This document shows positions 18,187 through 27,541 of a stretch of DNA of 64,000 bases, in pieces (position 1 is the stretch's first letter; each line of letters starts with the position of its first letter). The notes beneath the pieces are model-generated. The model was not told the DNA's origin. It saw only the letters and a list, made by a program, of their open reading frames with translations, and made no database searches. This stretch comes from Vibrio hepatarius (lineage in GTDB: Bacteria > Pseudomonadota > Gammaproteobacteria > Enterobacterales > Vibrionaceae). Location of the stretch: positions 1 to 64,000 of the forward strand of contig NZ_JAHKPM010000063.1 of NCBI RefSeq assembly GCF_018860525.1, read 5' to 3'. The position numbers and the translations under genes are program-made.

Positions 18187-18957
18187 TCATTCATAGCGGC
18201 TAATAATTTCATTTAGCTTACCCGAATCTGCCAGTTGCTTGAGACCTTTATTAATAATTTCTGCATAGCCCTTAGACGTATCCCGACTCGGAGATAACGC
18301 GATATAGAGTCCCTCACCAGGCAAGCAACCAGCATTTCTAAATTCCATATCACCCTGCACTTCATTATTTTTTTTATAATTACTTATGTTATAGGGAAAA
18401 ACTCTCCAATCCTCTAGTATGGTATCAATTTTATTATTATCAAATTGTTCAACTCGTGTTTGTGTTATCTCCATACCAGAAATTTTAATGATATTTTCAT
18501 CACCCTTATTATGATTTTTTACTATATAGCCATCGAATTTCTCACCATAAGAATAAGCGTTAACAACTGATATTTTTCTATCTTTTAATGTATCCAAACC
18601 AAAGTATTTCCATCGATCATCTTTTTTAACAAAAAAGCACATTTTTGACATTTGAATTGGCTCATCATGAAAGACAAAGTCTGGCGCATCACTGATGTAT
18701 GCGCCAATCAAACCATCGTACTTGCCCCCACGAGTCGTTTTTATTGCACGGGCCCAATTTACCAACTGGTAATCAAGGGTATGCTCAGTGTTATCAAAAA
18801 TACTTACAACGACGTCAACCAAAATACCTTTTTCATCTGCTAATGGGTCGCAAGTATACGGACACCACAAATCAGCGCTTAATGTCACATCATTGGCCTG
18901 TACCGAACCTATCAGCACAGCGAAAAACAAAATAAGACTCAAGACCTTTGGCTTCAT
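18187..18957 (-). CDS. Periplasmic solute-binding protein, amino-acid type (SBP_bac_3)
   Basis: A 256-residue periplasmic binding protein with a signal peptide (VLSLILFFAVLIGSVQA, cleavage near 22). The fold resembles the PF00497 family: an N-terminal LSADLWCPYTC stretch, a VNWARAIKTTRGGKYDGLIG segment and a C-terminal EIINKGLKQLADSGKLNEII helix. Start 18957 was chosen because GAGGGG precedes it; the frame is open to 19056. No permease or ATPase gene is adjacent, so this is an orphan binding protein, perhaps a sensor ligand or shared subunit. Four Cys residues in the mature part are unusual for the family. Confidence 0.72.
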   Translation of the reverse strand: MKPKVLSLILFFAVLIGSVQANDVTLSADLWCPYTCDPLADEKGILVDVVVSIFDNTEHTLDYQLVNWARAIKTTRGGKYDGLIGAYISDAPDFVFHDEPIQMSKMCFFVKKDDRWKYFGLDTLKDRKISVVNAYSYGEKFDGYIVKNHNKGDENIIKISGMEITQTRVEQFDNNKIDTILEDWRVFPYNISNYKKNNEVQGDMEFRNAGCLPGEGLYIALSPSRDTSKGYAEIINKGLKQLADSGKLNEIISRYE

Positions 18958-19235
18958 TGCCATCCCCTCTACCATAGAAAAATGATACCTGGTAAGTTTA
19001 GTATACAAATCTAATGTAGGGCGCAGGCCAAAACTAGACGTTGTTGCTAAAGGCATGAATCACATGAAATAGTGATACCTGAGGTGATTATTAATACCTT
19101 GAAAATGTATCGAGTTTGAGAATACTGCATTAATGCTAAACGCTGCACTTAAAGTATTAAATAGTGGGCTAGCACTCACTTTAAATGCACGGCACAAGAT
19201 AAGATATTGTATGTGTGACTAACAATAAATGAATT

Positions 19236-20237
19236 ATGGATCCATTAACACAAGGTTTGCTGGGCGCAGCATTACCCCAATCAGTGAGTAAAAAACAACA
19301 CTTAGTTGTTGCAGGAATACTGGGGCTACTCGCAGGAATGGCACCTGATTTAGACGTTCTGATTCGATCATCGCAGGACCCCTTGCTGTTTTTAGAGTTT
19401 CATCGTCAATTTACCCATTCACTGCTGTTTATTCCATTCGGAAGCCTGACTTGCGCTTTGGTTTTGCACCCATTATTCGCCAAAAAATGTGGGTTATCAT
19501 TTAAACAAAGTTGGCTTTATTGCGCATTAGGTTATGGTACCCATGCGTTACTCGATTTTTGTACTTCTTATGGCACTCAACTGCTGTGGCCACTTACTAA
19601 CGAACGCTACGCTTGGAATACAATCTCAATCATTGACCCTGCGTTTACTCTGCCTATTCTCGTCTTGCTCATATTCACCGTGCTAAAGCAAAATGCATGC
19701 TTTGCCCGCATCGCTTTTATTTGGGCTCTTATCTACCCAACCATTGGAATGTTTCAAAAAGACAGGGCTGAAGACATAGGCTGGCAACTAGCAAAAGAAC
19801 GTCAGCATATTCCACTTCGATTGGAAGCCAAGCCTAGTTTCGCCAATATTTTGCTGTGGAAAGTAATTTATGAAACTGAAGATCGGTACTTTGTTGATGC
19901 TATCAGGATTGGGACAACAGAAAAAATTTATCCTGGCGAGTCTATCGCTAAATTAAACATTGCTAAGGACTTCCCTTGGCTTGCTATTGGTACTCAACAG
20001 CACAAAGATATTGAGCGATTTCGGCATTTTTCGCACGGTTTTATCGCACAAGATCCTGAAAATCCGTTGCGGATTATCGATGTACGTTACTCAATCATTC
20101 CTAACCAATTGAAAGCGCTCTGGAGCATTGGGCTATCACCCTCTGCAAAAGCAAATCAGCATGTCGAATTCACAACGCATAGAGATAACAGCCCTGTTTC
20201 AAGAGCAATTTTCTTGGATATGTTAATGGATTTTTAG
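19236..20237 (+). CDS. YdjM-like membrane-bound metal-dependent hydrolase
   Basis: A 333-residue inner membrane protein of the PF04307 (YdjM/DUF457) family. The N-terminus MDPLTQGLLGAALPQ, the motif GMAPDLDVL and the FHRQFTHSLLF segment carry the conserved His and Asp residues proposed to bind metal. Several hydrophobic segments follow to about residue 175, then a soluble C-terminal part. The E. coli homologue is SOS-induced, but no CTGT-N8-ACAG LexA box is evident upstream here. Its stop overlaps the stop of the convergent flagellin-like gene by 4 bases. Confidence 0.82.
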   Translation: MDPLTQGLLGAALPQSVSKKQHLVVAGILGLLAGMAPDLDVLIRSSQDPLLFLEFHRQFTHSLLFIPFGSLTCALVLHPLFAKKCGLSFKQSWLYCALGYGTHALLDFCTSYGTQLLWPLTNERYAWNTISIIDPAFTLPILVLLIFTVLKQNACFARIAFIWALIYPTIGMFQKDRAEDIGWQLAKERQHIPLRLEAKPSFANILLWKVIYETEDRYFVDAIRIGTTEKIYPGESIAKLNIAKDFPWLAIGTQQHKDIERFRHFSHGFIAQDPENPLRIIDVRYSIIPNQLKALWSIGLSPSAKANQHVEFTTHRDNSPVSRAIFLDMLMDF

Positions 20238-21280
20238 TCTCTCAACAGTGCCACCACAGAGTGACGCTTAACATTAGCTTGCGCGCCAAGAGACATCAAT
20301 ACATTAGAAAAATCTCCACTTGATGAATCAAATGCCTTGAGCTTATCCTCTACCTGATTGACCGAAATCACTGTAGAGCTTTGGTGCAAAGCTTGCATTT
20401 GCCCATTGAGTTCAGCCTTAATGGAACTTGCCTGTTCCAGACCTTGACGTGCTTGCCATAGCAGCTTATTAACTTGAGCAATACTGCTTTTTAGACCTTC
20501 ACGAGAACCTAGCTCAAAGCTAAGTTCTGCCACACCCTCAGGTTCAGCTTGCAAAGTCATTACATTGGATTGCCCTGCGGGAAAGCGATGGCCTTGACCT
20601 GTGACTCGAACCTGTTTTTGCATCTGCCCATAAGCTTTTTCAGATGCTACAAAAATAATAGCCCCTTGTTGAGAGAGAGAGGCCCTTAGTCCCAGTGGAA
20701 TCAAACTACGATCCAGCATTTTAACCACTTTTTTCCCATCTGATCGGCCGTCAAACTCAACCATGACTGAGTGTCCCTGCGGGAAATCCAAGCGAATTTG
20801 TTCAGCTTTATCACCCAAGCGGTGAATATCGAGTCCTGGAATAGAAAAGCGACGTATGTCGGCTTGATTTAGTTTAAGCGCCAACTGATTATCAATCACC
20901 TTTTTACCATCAAATCGAGCCATCTCTATAGCCTGTTCGATGGTGCGTCTCGAACTCGATAACCCTTGCTGTAAAGACTGCGCCTGAGCATTACCCAACT
21001 GCATTGCACGGGTAAGACCTTGCTTAATTTTCGTCAGTTCAACGCCAATAGTTTGATATGAACGAGTAGCAATCTGCAACGAAGTTGCATTTTGTTGCCC
21101 TTGAGTCAATAACATTCCCGATACAGAAAATGAGGCCGGCGATTGGTTATGATGGGAGGCCACATTAGTACGGTTGGCATCACTGTGAGGGTGTGAAAAG
21201 CGAGGAGGAGAAATGGAGGTTCTGCCGTGCGTGGTTAAAGCGACATTCTGTGGGCGAACCTCTAGTGTACTCATTGCCAT
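20234..21280 (-). CDS. Flagellin-like protein at the end of the lateral flg operon
   Basis: A 348-residue protein of the flagellin/FlgL superfamily type. Helical heptad stretches at both ends (SYQTIGVELTKIKQGLTRAM near 75-95 and QVNKLLWQARQGLEQASSIK near 275-295) flank a middle region with FDGKKVIDNQLALKL and FSIPGLDIHRLG, which resemble the flagellin central domain. The ends do not match the conserved flagellin termini. The ATG at 21280, 10 bases after flgL, is preferred; a TTG at 21304 would overlap flgL. Position suggests a hook-filament junction or minor filament component. Exact role unknown. Confidence 0.6.
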   Translation of the reverse strand: MAMSTLEVRPQNVALTTHGRTSISPPRFSHPHSDANRTNVASHHNQSPASFSVSGMLLTQGQQNATSLQIATRSYQTIGVELTKIKQGLTRAMQLGNAQAQSLQQGLSSSRRTIEQAIEMARFDGKKVIDNQLALKLNQADIRRFSIPGLDIHRLGDKAEQIRLDFPQGHSVMVEFDGRSDGKKVVKMLDRSLIPLGLRASLSQQGAIIFVASEKAYGQMQKQVRVTGQGHRFPAGQSNVMTLQAEPEGVAELSFELGSREGLKSSIAQVNKLLWQARQGLEQASSIKAELNGQMQALHQSSTVISVNQVEDKLKAFDSSSGDFSNVLMSLGAQANVKRHSVVALLRD

Positions 21281-21290
21281 AGTAGAGTTC

Positions 21291-22187
21291 TCAAATACGA
21301 TCAAAAAGATTCAAGCCATCAATTTTCACATAGCTGGCTTGAGTCGCCTGTAATGCCGTCATATATCTACTCAAACGCACCGATGCTTCACCATAATCGA
21401 GCATAGAAAGATCACCTTTTACCTTATCTACAAACAACTTGTTTTCACCATGAGCACTGTCCATTAGATCGAGATTATTATGACGGCCCCCCATTTGGGT
21501 CATAGCGGCTAGCACCTGACTTGACGTTGCTTCAATAGTACTTAATGCAGTCTCGACAGTACTGCGAAATGCCGCACTTGGTACCTTAAACTCAGTAATA
21601 ATGGCATCAAGTTCATTCAAAACATGGCTACCACCAAGATCAAGAATTTCTGCTGCTGTCATATTCGCTTCCATCGTCACTCCTTTAGCAACCGTAACAA
21701 CTCGCTTATCATTATTACCTTCAATCACATAATTTCCACCCACCGAAGATAGGGCGGGAGTATCTGTTTTCGTTCCAGAAAATAAGTAACGCCCCTCTTC
21801 ATCTTGAGCATTAAAGGAAGAAACCACCGACGCACGAAGATTTTCCAATTCGGTGATCATGCCCGACCGTTCATTGTCAGTCAGTGTGCCATTAGCCCCC
21901 CAAAGTACTAACTCATTCATCCTTTTAAGGCTCTCATTAACCGAGTCTAAATGGACTTCTTGACTGTTAAGAGCCGTTTTAACATTAGCAATGTTACTTT
22001 TGTATTGATCAATAGCTGAGCCTTCGCGGTCAAGATTAAGTAACTTCACGGACGCCATCGGGTCATCCGATAACTTAGTCAAACGTTCACTGGTTGACAT
22101 TTGCTGCATCACTTTACCTAAACCGGCATTATTAAGTTGCAGGCTTTGCAGCATCATGTGGCTAAATTGAGTATCACTGATTCGCAT
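21291..22187 (-). CDS. flgL: Lateral hook-associated protein 3, FlgL
   Basis: A 298-residue FlgL, the junction protein between hook and filament. The N-terminus MRISDTQFSHMMLQSL and the following QMSTSERLTKLSDDP helix match the family, as does the C-terminal SYVKIDGLNLFDRI. It is exported through the flagellar type III apparatus, so it has no signal peptide. It lies 15 bases after flgK in the same operon. Confidence 0.9.
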   Translation of the reverse strand: MRISDTQFSHMMLQSLQLNNAGLGKVMQQMSTSERLTKLSDDPMASVKLLNLDREGSAIDQYKSNIANVKTALNSQEVHLDSVNESLKRMNELVLWGANGTLTDNERSGMITELENLRASVVSSFNAQDEEGRYLFSGTKTDTPALSSVGGNYVIEGNNDKRVVTVAKGVTMEANMTAAEILDLGGSHVLNELDAIITEFKVPSAAFRSTVETALSTIEATSSQVLAAMTQMGGRHNNLDLMDSAHGENKLFVDKVKGDLSMLDYGEASVRLSRYMTALQATQASYVKIDGLNLFDRI

Positions 22188-22202
22188 TTGAGTTCCCTGT
22201 AA

Positions 22203-23576
22203 TTAGAATAATTGAAGGACTGAATCAAACAGCTGGTTGGCTGTGCTGATCACTTTCATATTCGCTTGATGGGCATTAGCAAATGTCATCAAGTTAGCCG
22301 CCTCCTCATCACTGTTGACAGCACTGACATTATCACGCGCAGCAATCGCTTGCTGATTCATTGCCAATTTAGCTTGATAGTCTGCATCCGCTTGTCGCGC
22401 TTGTATTGCCGTCTCACCCACAATAGCTGAAAAAGCATCATTGAGACTGACGGAACCAAACCCGCTGATCGCGACATTTTTGTTACTGATAGCAATCAGC
22501 TTATCCAATACATCTGCATTGCCAGGGTTACCATCAGCCGATAGAGCCAATTGCTCTGGTTTAAGGTCTGAAATCGTCAAGCTCGCGGCTGGGTTAGCGG
22601 CATCATAACTAAACAGTGCCTGCCCCCCATCCCCTTTAAGATCTGTACCCGTTACAAACAAGGCATTAAATTCATCGGCCAAAGCCTTAGCCATATCATC
22701 AATCGCACCAAGATAAGGCTTAAGTACATCGGTTTGATAATCGGTAAGTGCGCCAATTTTTCCACCCAGATCCCCTGCTGTAGCAAAACTCTGTACACCA
22801 AATTCCACCTGAACCAAAGCTAGGTAGGGATCACTTGGATCTGGGGTTGCCTTAAGTTTCGCTGCATCAGATCCCATCACCAAAGGCTGCCCTGAAGACA
22901 AGGTGACCTGAAGGCTACCATCAGCTTGGGACGTCGTTTTGACCGATACTACTTGAGATAACTCACCAATTAAATTGTCACGAGTATCAAGTAACTGGGC
23001 TGGGTTCCCACCCGTACCATTTATTTCAACAATCTGTTTATTGATATCTGCGATATTACTCATCAGGCTATTGGCGTGGACTATCCCAGCGCTACGCTGA
23101 TCATTCATATCTTTGTGCTGGTGGGACAAAGACTCTGTTAGAGTGTTGAATCGACGGGCTAATGCTTCGGATTCATTGATTATTTGTTGACGATAAGGGA
23201 TAGATTCGGGTTTCACAGTCGCATCATTTAAGGCCGAAAATAATGTATCTAACCCCGCAGAAAGGCTAAAGCCATCTGCGCCAAGTGTGTTTTCTAACTG
23301 ACTCATATTCGTGCTATAACGTGCCGCATAAGCAGATTGACTTTGTGTTGCCCAGGTCTGTTTAATTAAAAAATTATCGGTCACACGTCGGATACTTGCC
23401 ACTTCTACACCTGAACCAGCACTGAGGTTATCATGCTTTGCGCCGCCGACAGACGCCATTAACGCCTGTTGGCGACTATACCCCGGCGTATTGATATTTG
23501 AGACATTTTGTGCCGTCACATCTAATGCAACCCGATTGGTATTTAGGCCTGATAAGGCAATATTAACCAAATTCAT
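22203..23576 (-). CDS. flgK: Lateral hook-associated protein 1, FlgK
   Basis: A 457-residue FlgK, first of the two hook-filament junction proteins. The N-terminal rod/hook motif ALDVTAQNVSNINTPGYSRQ is intact and the C-terminus has DEEAANLMTFANAHQANMKV. It is shorter than the usual polar FlgK proteins, lacking much of the variable outer domain. The ATG abuts the flgJ stop directly, with AAGGGGAT inside flgJ as ribosome site, so the two are translationally coupled. Confidence 0.92.
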   Translation of the reverse strand: MNLVNIALSGLNTNRVALDVTAQNVSNINTPGYSRQQALMASVGGAKHDNLSAGSGVEVASIRRVTDNFLIKQTWATQSQSAYAARYSTNMSQLENTLGADGFSLSAGLDTLFSALNDATVKPESIPYRQQIINESEALARRFNTLTESLSHQHKDMNDQRSAGIVHANSLMSNIADINKQIVEINGTGGNPAQLLDTRDNLIGELSQVVSVKTTSQADGSLQVTLSSGQPLVMGSDAAKLKATPDPSDPYLALVQVEFGVQSFATAGDLGGKIGALTDYQTDVLKPYLGAIDDMAKALADEFNALFVTGTDLKGDGGQALFSYDAANPAASLTISDLKPEQLALSADGNPGNADVLDKLIAISNKNVAISGFGSVSLNDAFSAIVGETAIQARQADADYQAKLAMNQQAIAARDNVSAVNSDEEAANLMTFANAHQANMKVISTANQLFDSVLQLF

Positions 23577-24122
23577 TTACAGATCCCCTTTACGAATCAA
23601 TGGTTGAGCAAACGCTGTCGTCGCGCCAATTTCACCCAAGACTTGTCTAACTGAGGCGACTGAATCTCTAAATGAATGAAGTGATTGTGGCGAATCAGAA
23701 ACAGTTGTATGTGTAAGACGTGATATTTCTTCCAGCTCAGCTGTTTGGTCGTTAGCAGGCGGCTTTATTATAGTGGTTTTAAATTCAACATCAGTCATCG
23801 AAGAACTCAGCTGTTTAACTAACATATCAGCAATTCCCGCATGTTGCTTTTTGGCTATTTCGATCGCTAATTGACCATCATACATATCACGAAATACCCC
23901 TTGTTTTTGGCTTGAGAAAGGGCTGTCTTCATCAGCCAAAACATCACTACTGCTGCGCATCTGGCGAAGGACCATTTGTAAAAACATTGCCTCAAACTGT
24001 CCCGCAACCTTTTCTAGAGCTTGTGGTGAATGAGGGTTGTGCTTTATTTGATCAAGTGCACTATTGTCATGATAGAGGACTGAGCTCATCGATGGTTTCT
24101 GGTTTAATTCATCCGATTTCAT
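23577..24122 (-). CDS. flgJ: Single-domain rod-binding FlgJ
   Basis: A 181-residue FlgJ holding only the rod-binding/capping domain (FEAMFLQMVLRQMRSSSD, then FRDMYDGQLAIEIAKKQHAG). The C-terminal peptidoglycan hydrolase domain found in dual-domain gammaproteobacterial FlgJ is absent; residues 120-181 are a short linker-like tail. A separate lytic transglycosylase is encoded in the facing flgAMN operon at 32013-32714 and may supply the activity. GAGGGG lies before the ATG. Confidence 0.85.
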   Translation of the reverse strand: MKSDELNQKPSMSSVLYHDNSALDQIKHNPHSPQALEKVAGQFEAMFLQMVLRQMRSSSDVLADEDSPFSSQKQGVFRDMYDGQLAIEIAKKQHAGIADMLVKQLSSSMTDVEFKTTIIKPPANDQTAELEEISRLTHTTVSDSPQSLHSFRDSVASVRQVLGEIGATTAFAQPLIRKGDL

Positions 24123-24132
24123 AAAAATCCCC

Positions 24133-25308
24133 TCAAATCACCACAAGTTCAGCATTCAAAGCACCCGCTTCATGTAATGCCTGCAAAATGGACATCAAAT
24201 CGGTGGGAGTTGCACCTAAGCTGTTGACAGCATTAACTATGGTATTTAATTCAGTTCCCGGCGGCCAAATCACCATTTGGCCCCGTTCTTCATCAATGTT
24301 GATTTGCGAATTATCGACCACTTGGGTTTCACCTTGCGCAAAGGCGTTGGGCTGGCTCACCTGTTTGGACTCAGCAACCGTAACAGTTAAGTTACCATGG
24401 CTGACTGCTGCTTCACTGACTTTGACACTTTGGCCAATCACAACCGTACCAGTACGAGAATTAAATACCACACGAGCAGGCTTACGACCTTGATTAACAC
24501 TAATATCTTCTAGCATCGACATCATCACCACACGTTGCTGACTGTCTTTCGGGGCTTTAACTTTAACGCGAGCATTGTTCTCAGCCACCGCAACCTTAGG
24601 ACCGAAGATGTTATTAATTTCTCGACTAATATTCTTGGCTGTGGTGAAGCTGGCCTTTCTTAAGTTGAGTACCACATGATCACTGTCAGCAAAGTCATTT
24701 GGCACCTCACGCTCTAGAATAGCCCCTCCAGGAATACGGCCTGATGTTGGCGTATTAACCACCAATTTAGAACCACTTTTTCCTTTGGCAGACACGCCCC
24801 CGACTACAAGATTCCCTTGTGCTACCGCGTAAACTTCACCATCAATACCCCGCAAAGGAGTAAGTAACAACGTACCGCCGCGCAGACTTTTTGCATCTCC
24901 AATTGAGGACACCACGACATTCAAAGCTTGCCCTACCCCTGCCATTGGCTGAACGGTGGCCGTCACGCTCACGGAAGCAACATTACGTAATTTAGGGTTC
25001 GTATTGTCGTCAATCTGAACTCCAAACTGACGTAGCATATTGGTGATAGATTGGGCCGTAAACTTGACTTGGTTACGGTCTCCCTGTCCATCAAGTCCAA
25101 CCACCAGCCCATAACCCACCAATTGATTTTGACGAATACCCTGAATATCCACTAAGTCCATCACTGGGATCTTAACTTCGGCATGTGCAGGCAATGCTGC
25201 GCCAAACAACATCACAACAAAGGTGCTAGCTAGTGTGACTTTTAATCCAAGTAACTTTAGGCAATTTATATATTGAATTAATATTTGTTTCATTAAAATG
25301 GCATCCAT
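24133..25308 (-). CDS. flgI: Flagellar P-ring protein FlgI
   Basis: A 391-residue FlgI, exported through Sec to build the P ring in the peptidoglycan layer. A signal peptide (FVVMLFGAALPAHA) ends near residue 43. The mature start is AEVKIPVMDLVDIQGIRQNQ, followed by LVGYGLVVGLDGQGD, and the C-terminus has the usual GATPTDLMSILQALHEAGAL. The first ATG overlaps flgH; a second ATG at residue 6 directly follows the flgH stop and gives a more normal signal peptide. Confidence 0.93.
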   Translation of the reverse strand: MDAILMKQILIQYINCLKLLGLKVTLASTFVVMLFGAALPAHAEVKIPVMDLVDIQGIRQNQLVGYGLVVGLDGQGDRNQVKFTAQSITNMLRQFGVQIDDNTNPKLRNVASVSVTATVQPMAGVGQALNVVVSSIGDAKSLRGGTLLLTPLRGIDGEVYAVAQGNLVVGGVSAKGKSGSKLVVNTPTSGRIPGGAILEREVPNDFADSDHVVLNLRKASFTTAKNISREINNIFGPKVAVAENNARVKVKAPKDSQQRVVMMSMLEDISVNQGRKPARVVFNSRTGTVVIGQSVKVSEAAVSHGNLTVTVAESKQVSQPNAFAQGETQVVDNSQINIDEERGQMVIWPPGTELNTIVNAVNSLGATPTDLMSILQALHEAGALNAELVVI

Positions 25309-25961
25309 GGGCTATTGAAGAATTGGCTCAACCAGCCAGGGGCATTACTATCGGATAAAGCTCCGCGTCCCGAATAGGTAATACGAGCATCACCTATTCG
25401 CGCCGACGATACTTGATTGTTGCGATTAATATCATCAACACGAACCATGCCCGTCAGGCGAATAAACTCATCACCTTGATTAAGACGAATCCACTTTTCT
25501 CCGCTGATCCGCAAAACCCCATTAGGTAACACTTCATGAACAGTCACCGTTATCGCACCTTCGAGTTTATTACCTTGAGAGCTTGAAGCGCTGCCATCAA
25601 AGCCACGCTCCGCGTCTATACTGGCGGCCAACTCATCGATGGTCTTTGTGCCAAAAGTAGGTGCCGCAAACCCAACACTCGAGTTCTTACCATACTTTGT
25701 ATCCGCCTTCTTGCTTGATTCCGTTTCTTCAAAAAGGACGACAGTGAGCATATCGCCGACGCGATATGCTCTTCTATCTTGAAACAAGGTCATGGTGTAT
25801 TGATGACGATAGAGGCTGCCCTTACTTGCAGCGGGCAAGGAATAATCCAGCTCCGGCGGAGCATATTTCTCTTCATCTGGTTTTGGAGGTGTGAACTCCT
25901 GTCGACCAGCACATCCTCCAAGCAGGATGACTAGCGGCAACACTCTCAAAAATGCCTGCAT
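25293..25961 (-). CDS. flgH: Flagellar L-ring lipoprotein FlgH
   Basis: A 222-residue FlgH, the outer membrane L ring through which the rod turns. The lipobox LLGGC places the acylated Cys at residue 17. The family core is present: LFQDRRAYRVGDMLTVVLFE, then VLPNGVLRISGEKWI and the C-terminal SARIGDARITYSGRG. It precedes flgI with a 16-base overlap. Confidence 0.93.
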   Translation of the reverse strand: MQAFLRVLPLVILLGGCAGRQEFTPPKPDEEKYAPPELDYSLPAASKGSLYRHQYTMTLFQDRRAYRVGDMLTVVLFEETESSKKADTKYGKNSSVGFAAPTFGTKTIDELAASIDAERGFDGSASSSQGNKLEGAITVTVHEVLPNGVLRISGEKWIRLNQGDEFIRLTGMVRVDDINRNNQVSSARIGDARITYSGRGALSDSNAPGWLSQFFNSPWMPF

Positions 25962-25991
25962 TCCCTATTCCTTTTTTTCATCAATAAGCCA

Positions 25992-26777
25992 TTACAACGA
26001 TTGAGCAGCAAACTTGAGCATATCGTCAGCAGCAGACACTACTTTGGCGTTCATTTCATAAGCGCGCTGAGTGGTGATCATATCAACCATTTCCTCCACC
26101 ACCTGGACATTGGCTCCTTCTAATGCACCTTGCTTAATTCGACCAACTCCATCTTCACCCGCAATTAGCTCATCGGCTTGTCCGCTGGCTTCGGTTTCAC
26201 GAAACAAGTTACCGCCTAGGGCCTCAAGGCCCGCTGGGTTGATAAATTTAGCTAATGTAATTTGACCAAGATCTTCAGGTGCATTATTACCTGCTGACGT
26301 TGCCGAAACAGTGCCATCTACCCCCACTGAAACCGACAAAGCGTTTTCTGGTATCTGAATTTGTGGCTCAAGAGGTAAGCCCTGACTATTGACCATCAAA
26401 CCTTCTGCGTTAACATGAAACTGGCCATTTCGTGTGTACGTAATTTGACCATCTGTATTTTCTATTTGGAAGAAGCCCTGTCCCATCACAGCCAAATCAA
26501 GTTCTTGATTGGTGTTTTGAGTGTTCCCTTGGGTAAATACTTTTTGTGTGCCCACGACGCGAACACCACTGCCCAACTGCACTCCTGTTGGTAATTGATT
26601 GACCTGATCTACAAGGGATCCAGGTTGACGCTGAATGCTATAGAACAAGTCTTCAAACACCACTCGATCACGCTTAAAACCAACCGTATTAACATTGGCT
26701 AAATTGTTAGAGATAGCAGTCATTTTTGTGTCTTGCGCTGCCATTCCCGTTTTGCTAACCCATAACGCTGAATGCAT
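25992..26777 (-). CDS. flgG: Distal rod protein FlgG
   Basis: A 261-residue FlgG, the main component of the distal rod. The N-terminal KTGMAAQDTKMTAISNNLAN motif and the C-terminal VEEMVDMITTQRAYEMNAKV helix are the standard rod/hook coiled ends. Length is the usual about 260. It lies 21 bases downstream of flgF. Confidence 0.93.
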   Translation of the reverse strand: MHSALWVSKTGMAAQDTKMTAISNNLANVNTVGFKRDRVVFEDLFYSIQRQPGSLVDQVNQLPTGVQLGSGVRVVGTQKVFTQGNTQNTNQELDLAVMGQGFFQIENTDGQITYTRNGQFHVNAEGLMVNSQGLPLEPQIQIPENALSVSVGVDGTVSATSAGNNAPEDLGQITLAKFINPAGLEALGGNLFRETEASGQADELIAGEDGVGRIKQGALEGANVQVVEEMVDMITTQRAYEMNAKVVSAADDMLKFAAQSL

Positions 26778-26798
26778 TTCCTACTCCTTATGTCGCCA

Positions 26799-27530
26799 CT
26801 AGCGCGGCGAGATCAATTTGTTTCCAGCCTGAGCTATTGTCTCGGCGGTTTTCATCATCCGTATCTGCATTTCAAAGTTTCGTGTCAATGACATCACATT
26901 GAGCAACTCATCAATTGCTGAGACGTTACTACCCTCAATATGCTCTGGAGCAATTTGAACCGTTTGATCTTGTGCAAATGGGTTACCATCCACGCTATGA
27001 AGCAAACTATCACTGCGCTTCTCAAGTTCAGTCGAATCAGGCTTAACCAGTTTAAGGGTTCCGACTTCAAGCTCCGCTCCACCACCAGGAGGCACGACGG
27101 AAATGCGTCCACGCTCACTGATCTCAATTTTTTGATATTCCGGTAATACCAGAGCCCCTCCATCACCAATAACAGCAAAACCATTAATGGTGAGTGCACC
27201 GTTTTGATCAACCTTGAGATTACCTGCTCGAGTGTAAGCTTCTTGACCTTCTGAGGTCTGTACTGTCAAATAGCCCTCGCCCATCACAGCCACGTCCAAA
27301 GTTCGTCCGGTTTTGATCACATCACCGGAGTCAAATCGAGTCGATGCAGAGTTAGTCACAGCTAACGTACGACCATCAAACCCTGCCCCTTGGAGTGGTA
27401 TGCTCGCTACACGTTCCATATCCGCTCTAAATCCAGCTGTATCGGCATTGGATAAATTATTTGAGCGGACATGCTGCGCTTTAAGTACTCGACTCGCTCC
27501 AGAAGTGGCGGTAAATAACAAACTGTCCAT
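26799..27530 (-). CDS. flgF: Proximal rod protein FlgF
   Basis: A 243-residue FlgF, a proximal rod subunit. The N-terminus SGASRVLKAQHVRSNNLSNA and the C-terminus IDELLNVMSLTRNFEMQIRM match the family; the middle carries GEGYLTVQTSEGQEAYTRAG. It sits between flgE and flgG, 11 bases after flgE. Confidence 0.92.
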   Translation of the reverse strand: MDSLLFTATSGASRVLKAQHVRSNNLSNADTAGFRADMERVASIPLQGAGFDGRTLAVTNSASTRFDSGDVIKTGRTLDVAVMGEGYLTVQTSEGQEAYTRAGNLKVDQNGALTINGFAVIGDGGALVLPEYQKIEISERGRISVVPPGGGAELEVGTLKLVKPDSTELEKRSDSLLHSVDGNPFAQDQTVQIAPEHIEGSNVSAIDELLNVMSLTRNFEMQIRMMKTAETIAQAGNKLISPR

Positions 27531-27541
27531 ACTAAGCTCCG

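Noticed and set aside
19057..19235. LexA box before the YdjM-like gene
   Set aside because: The E. coli homologue is SOS-controlled, but no CTGT-N8-ACAG sequence is present here.
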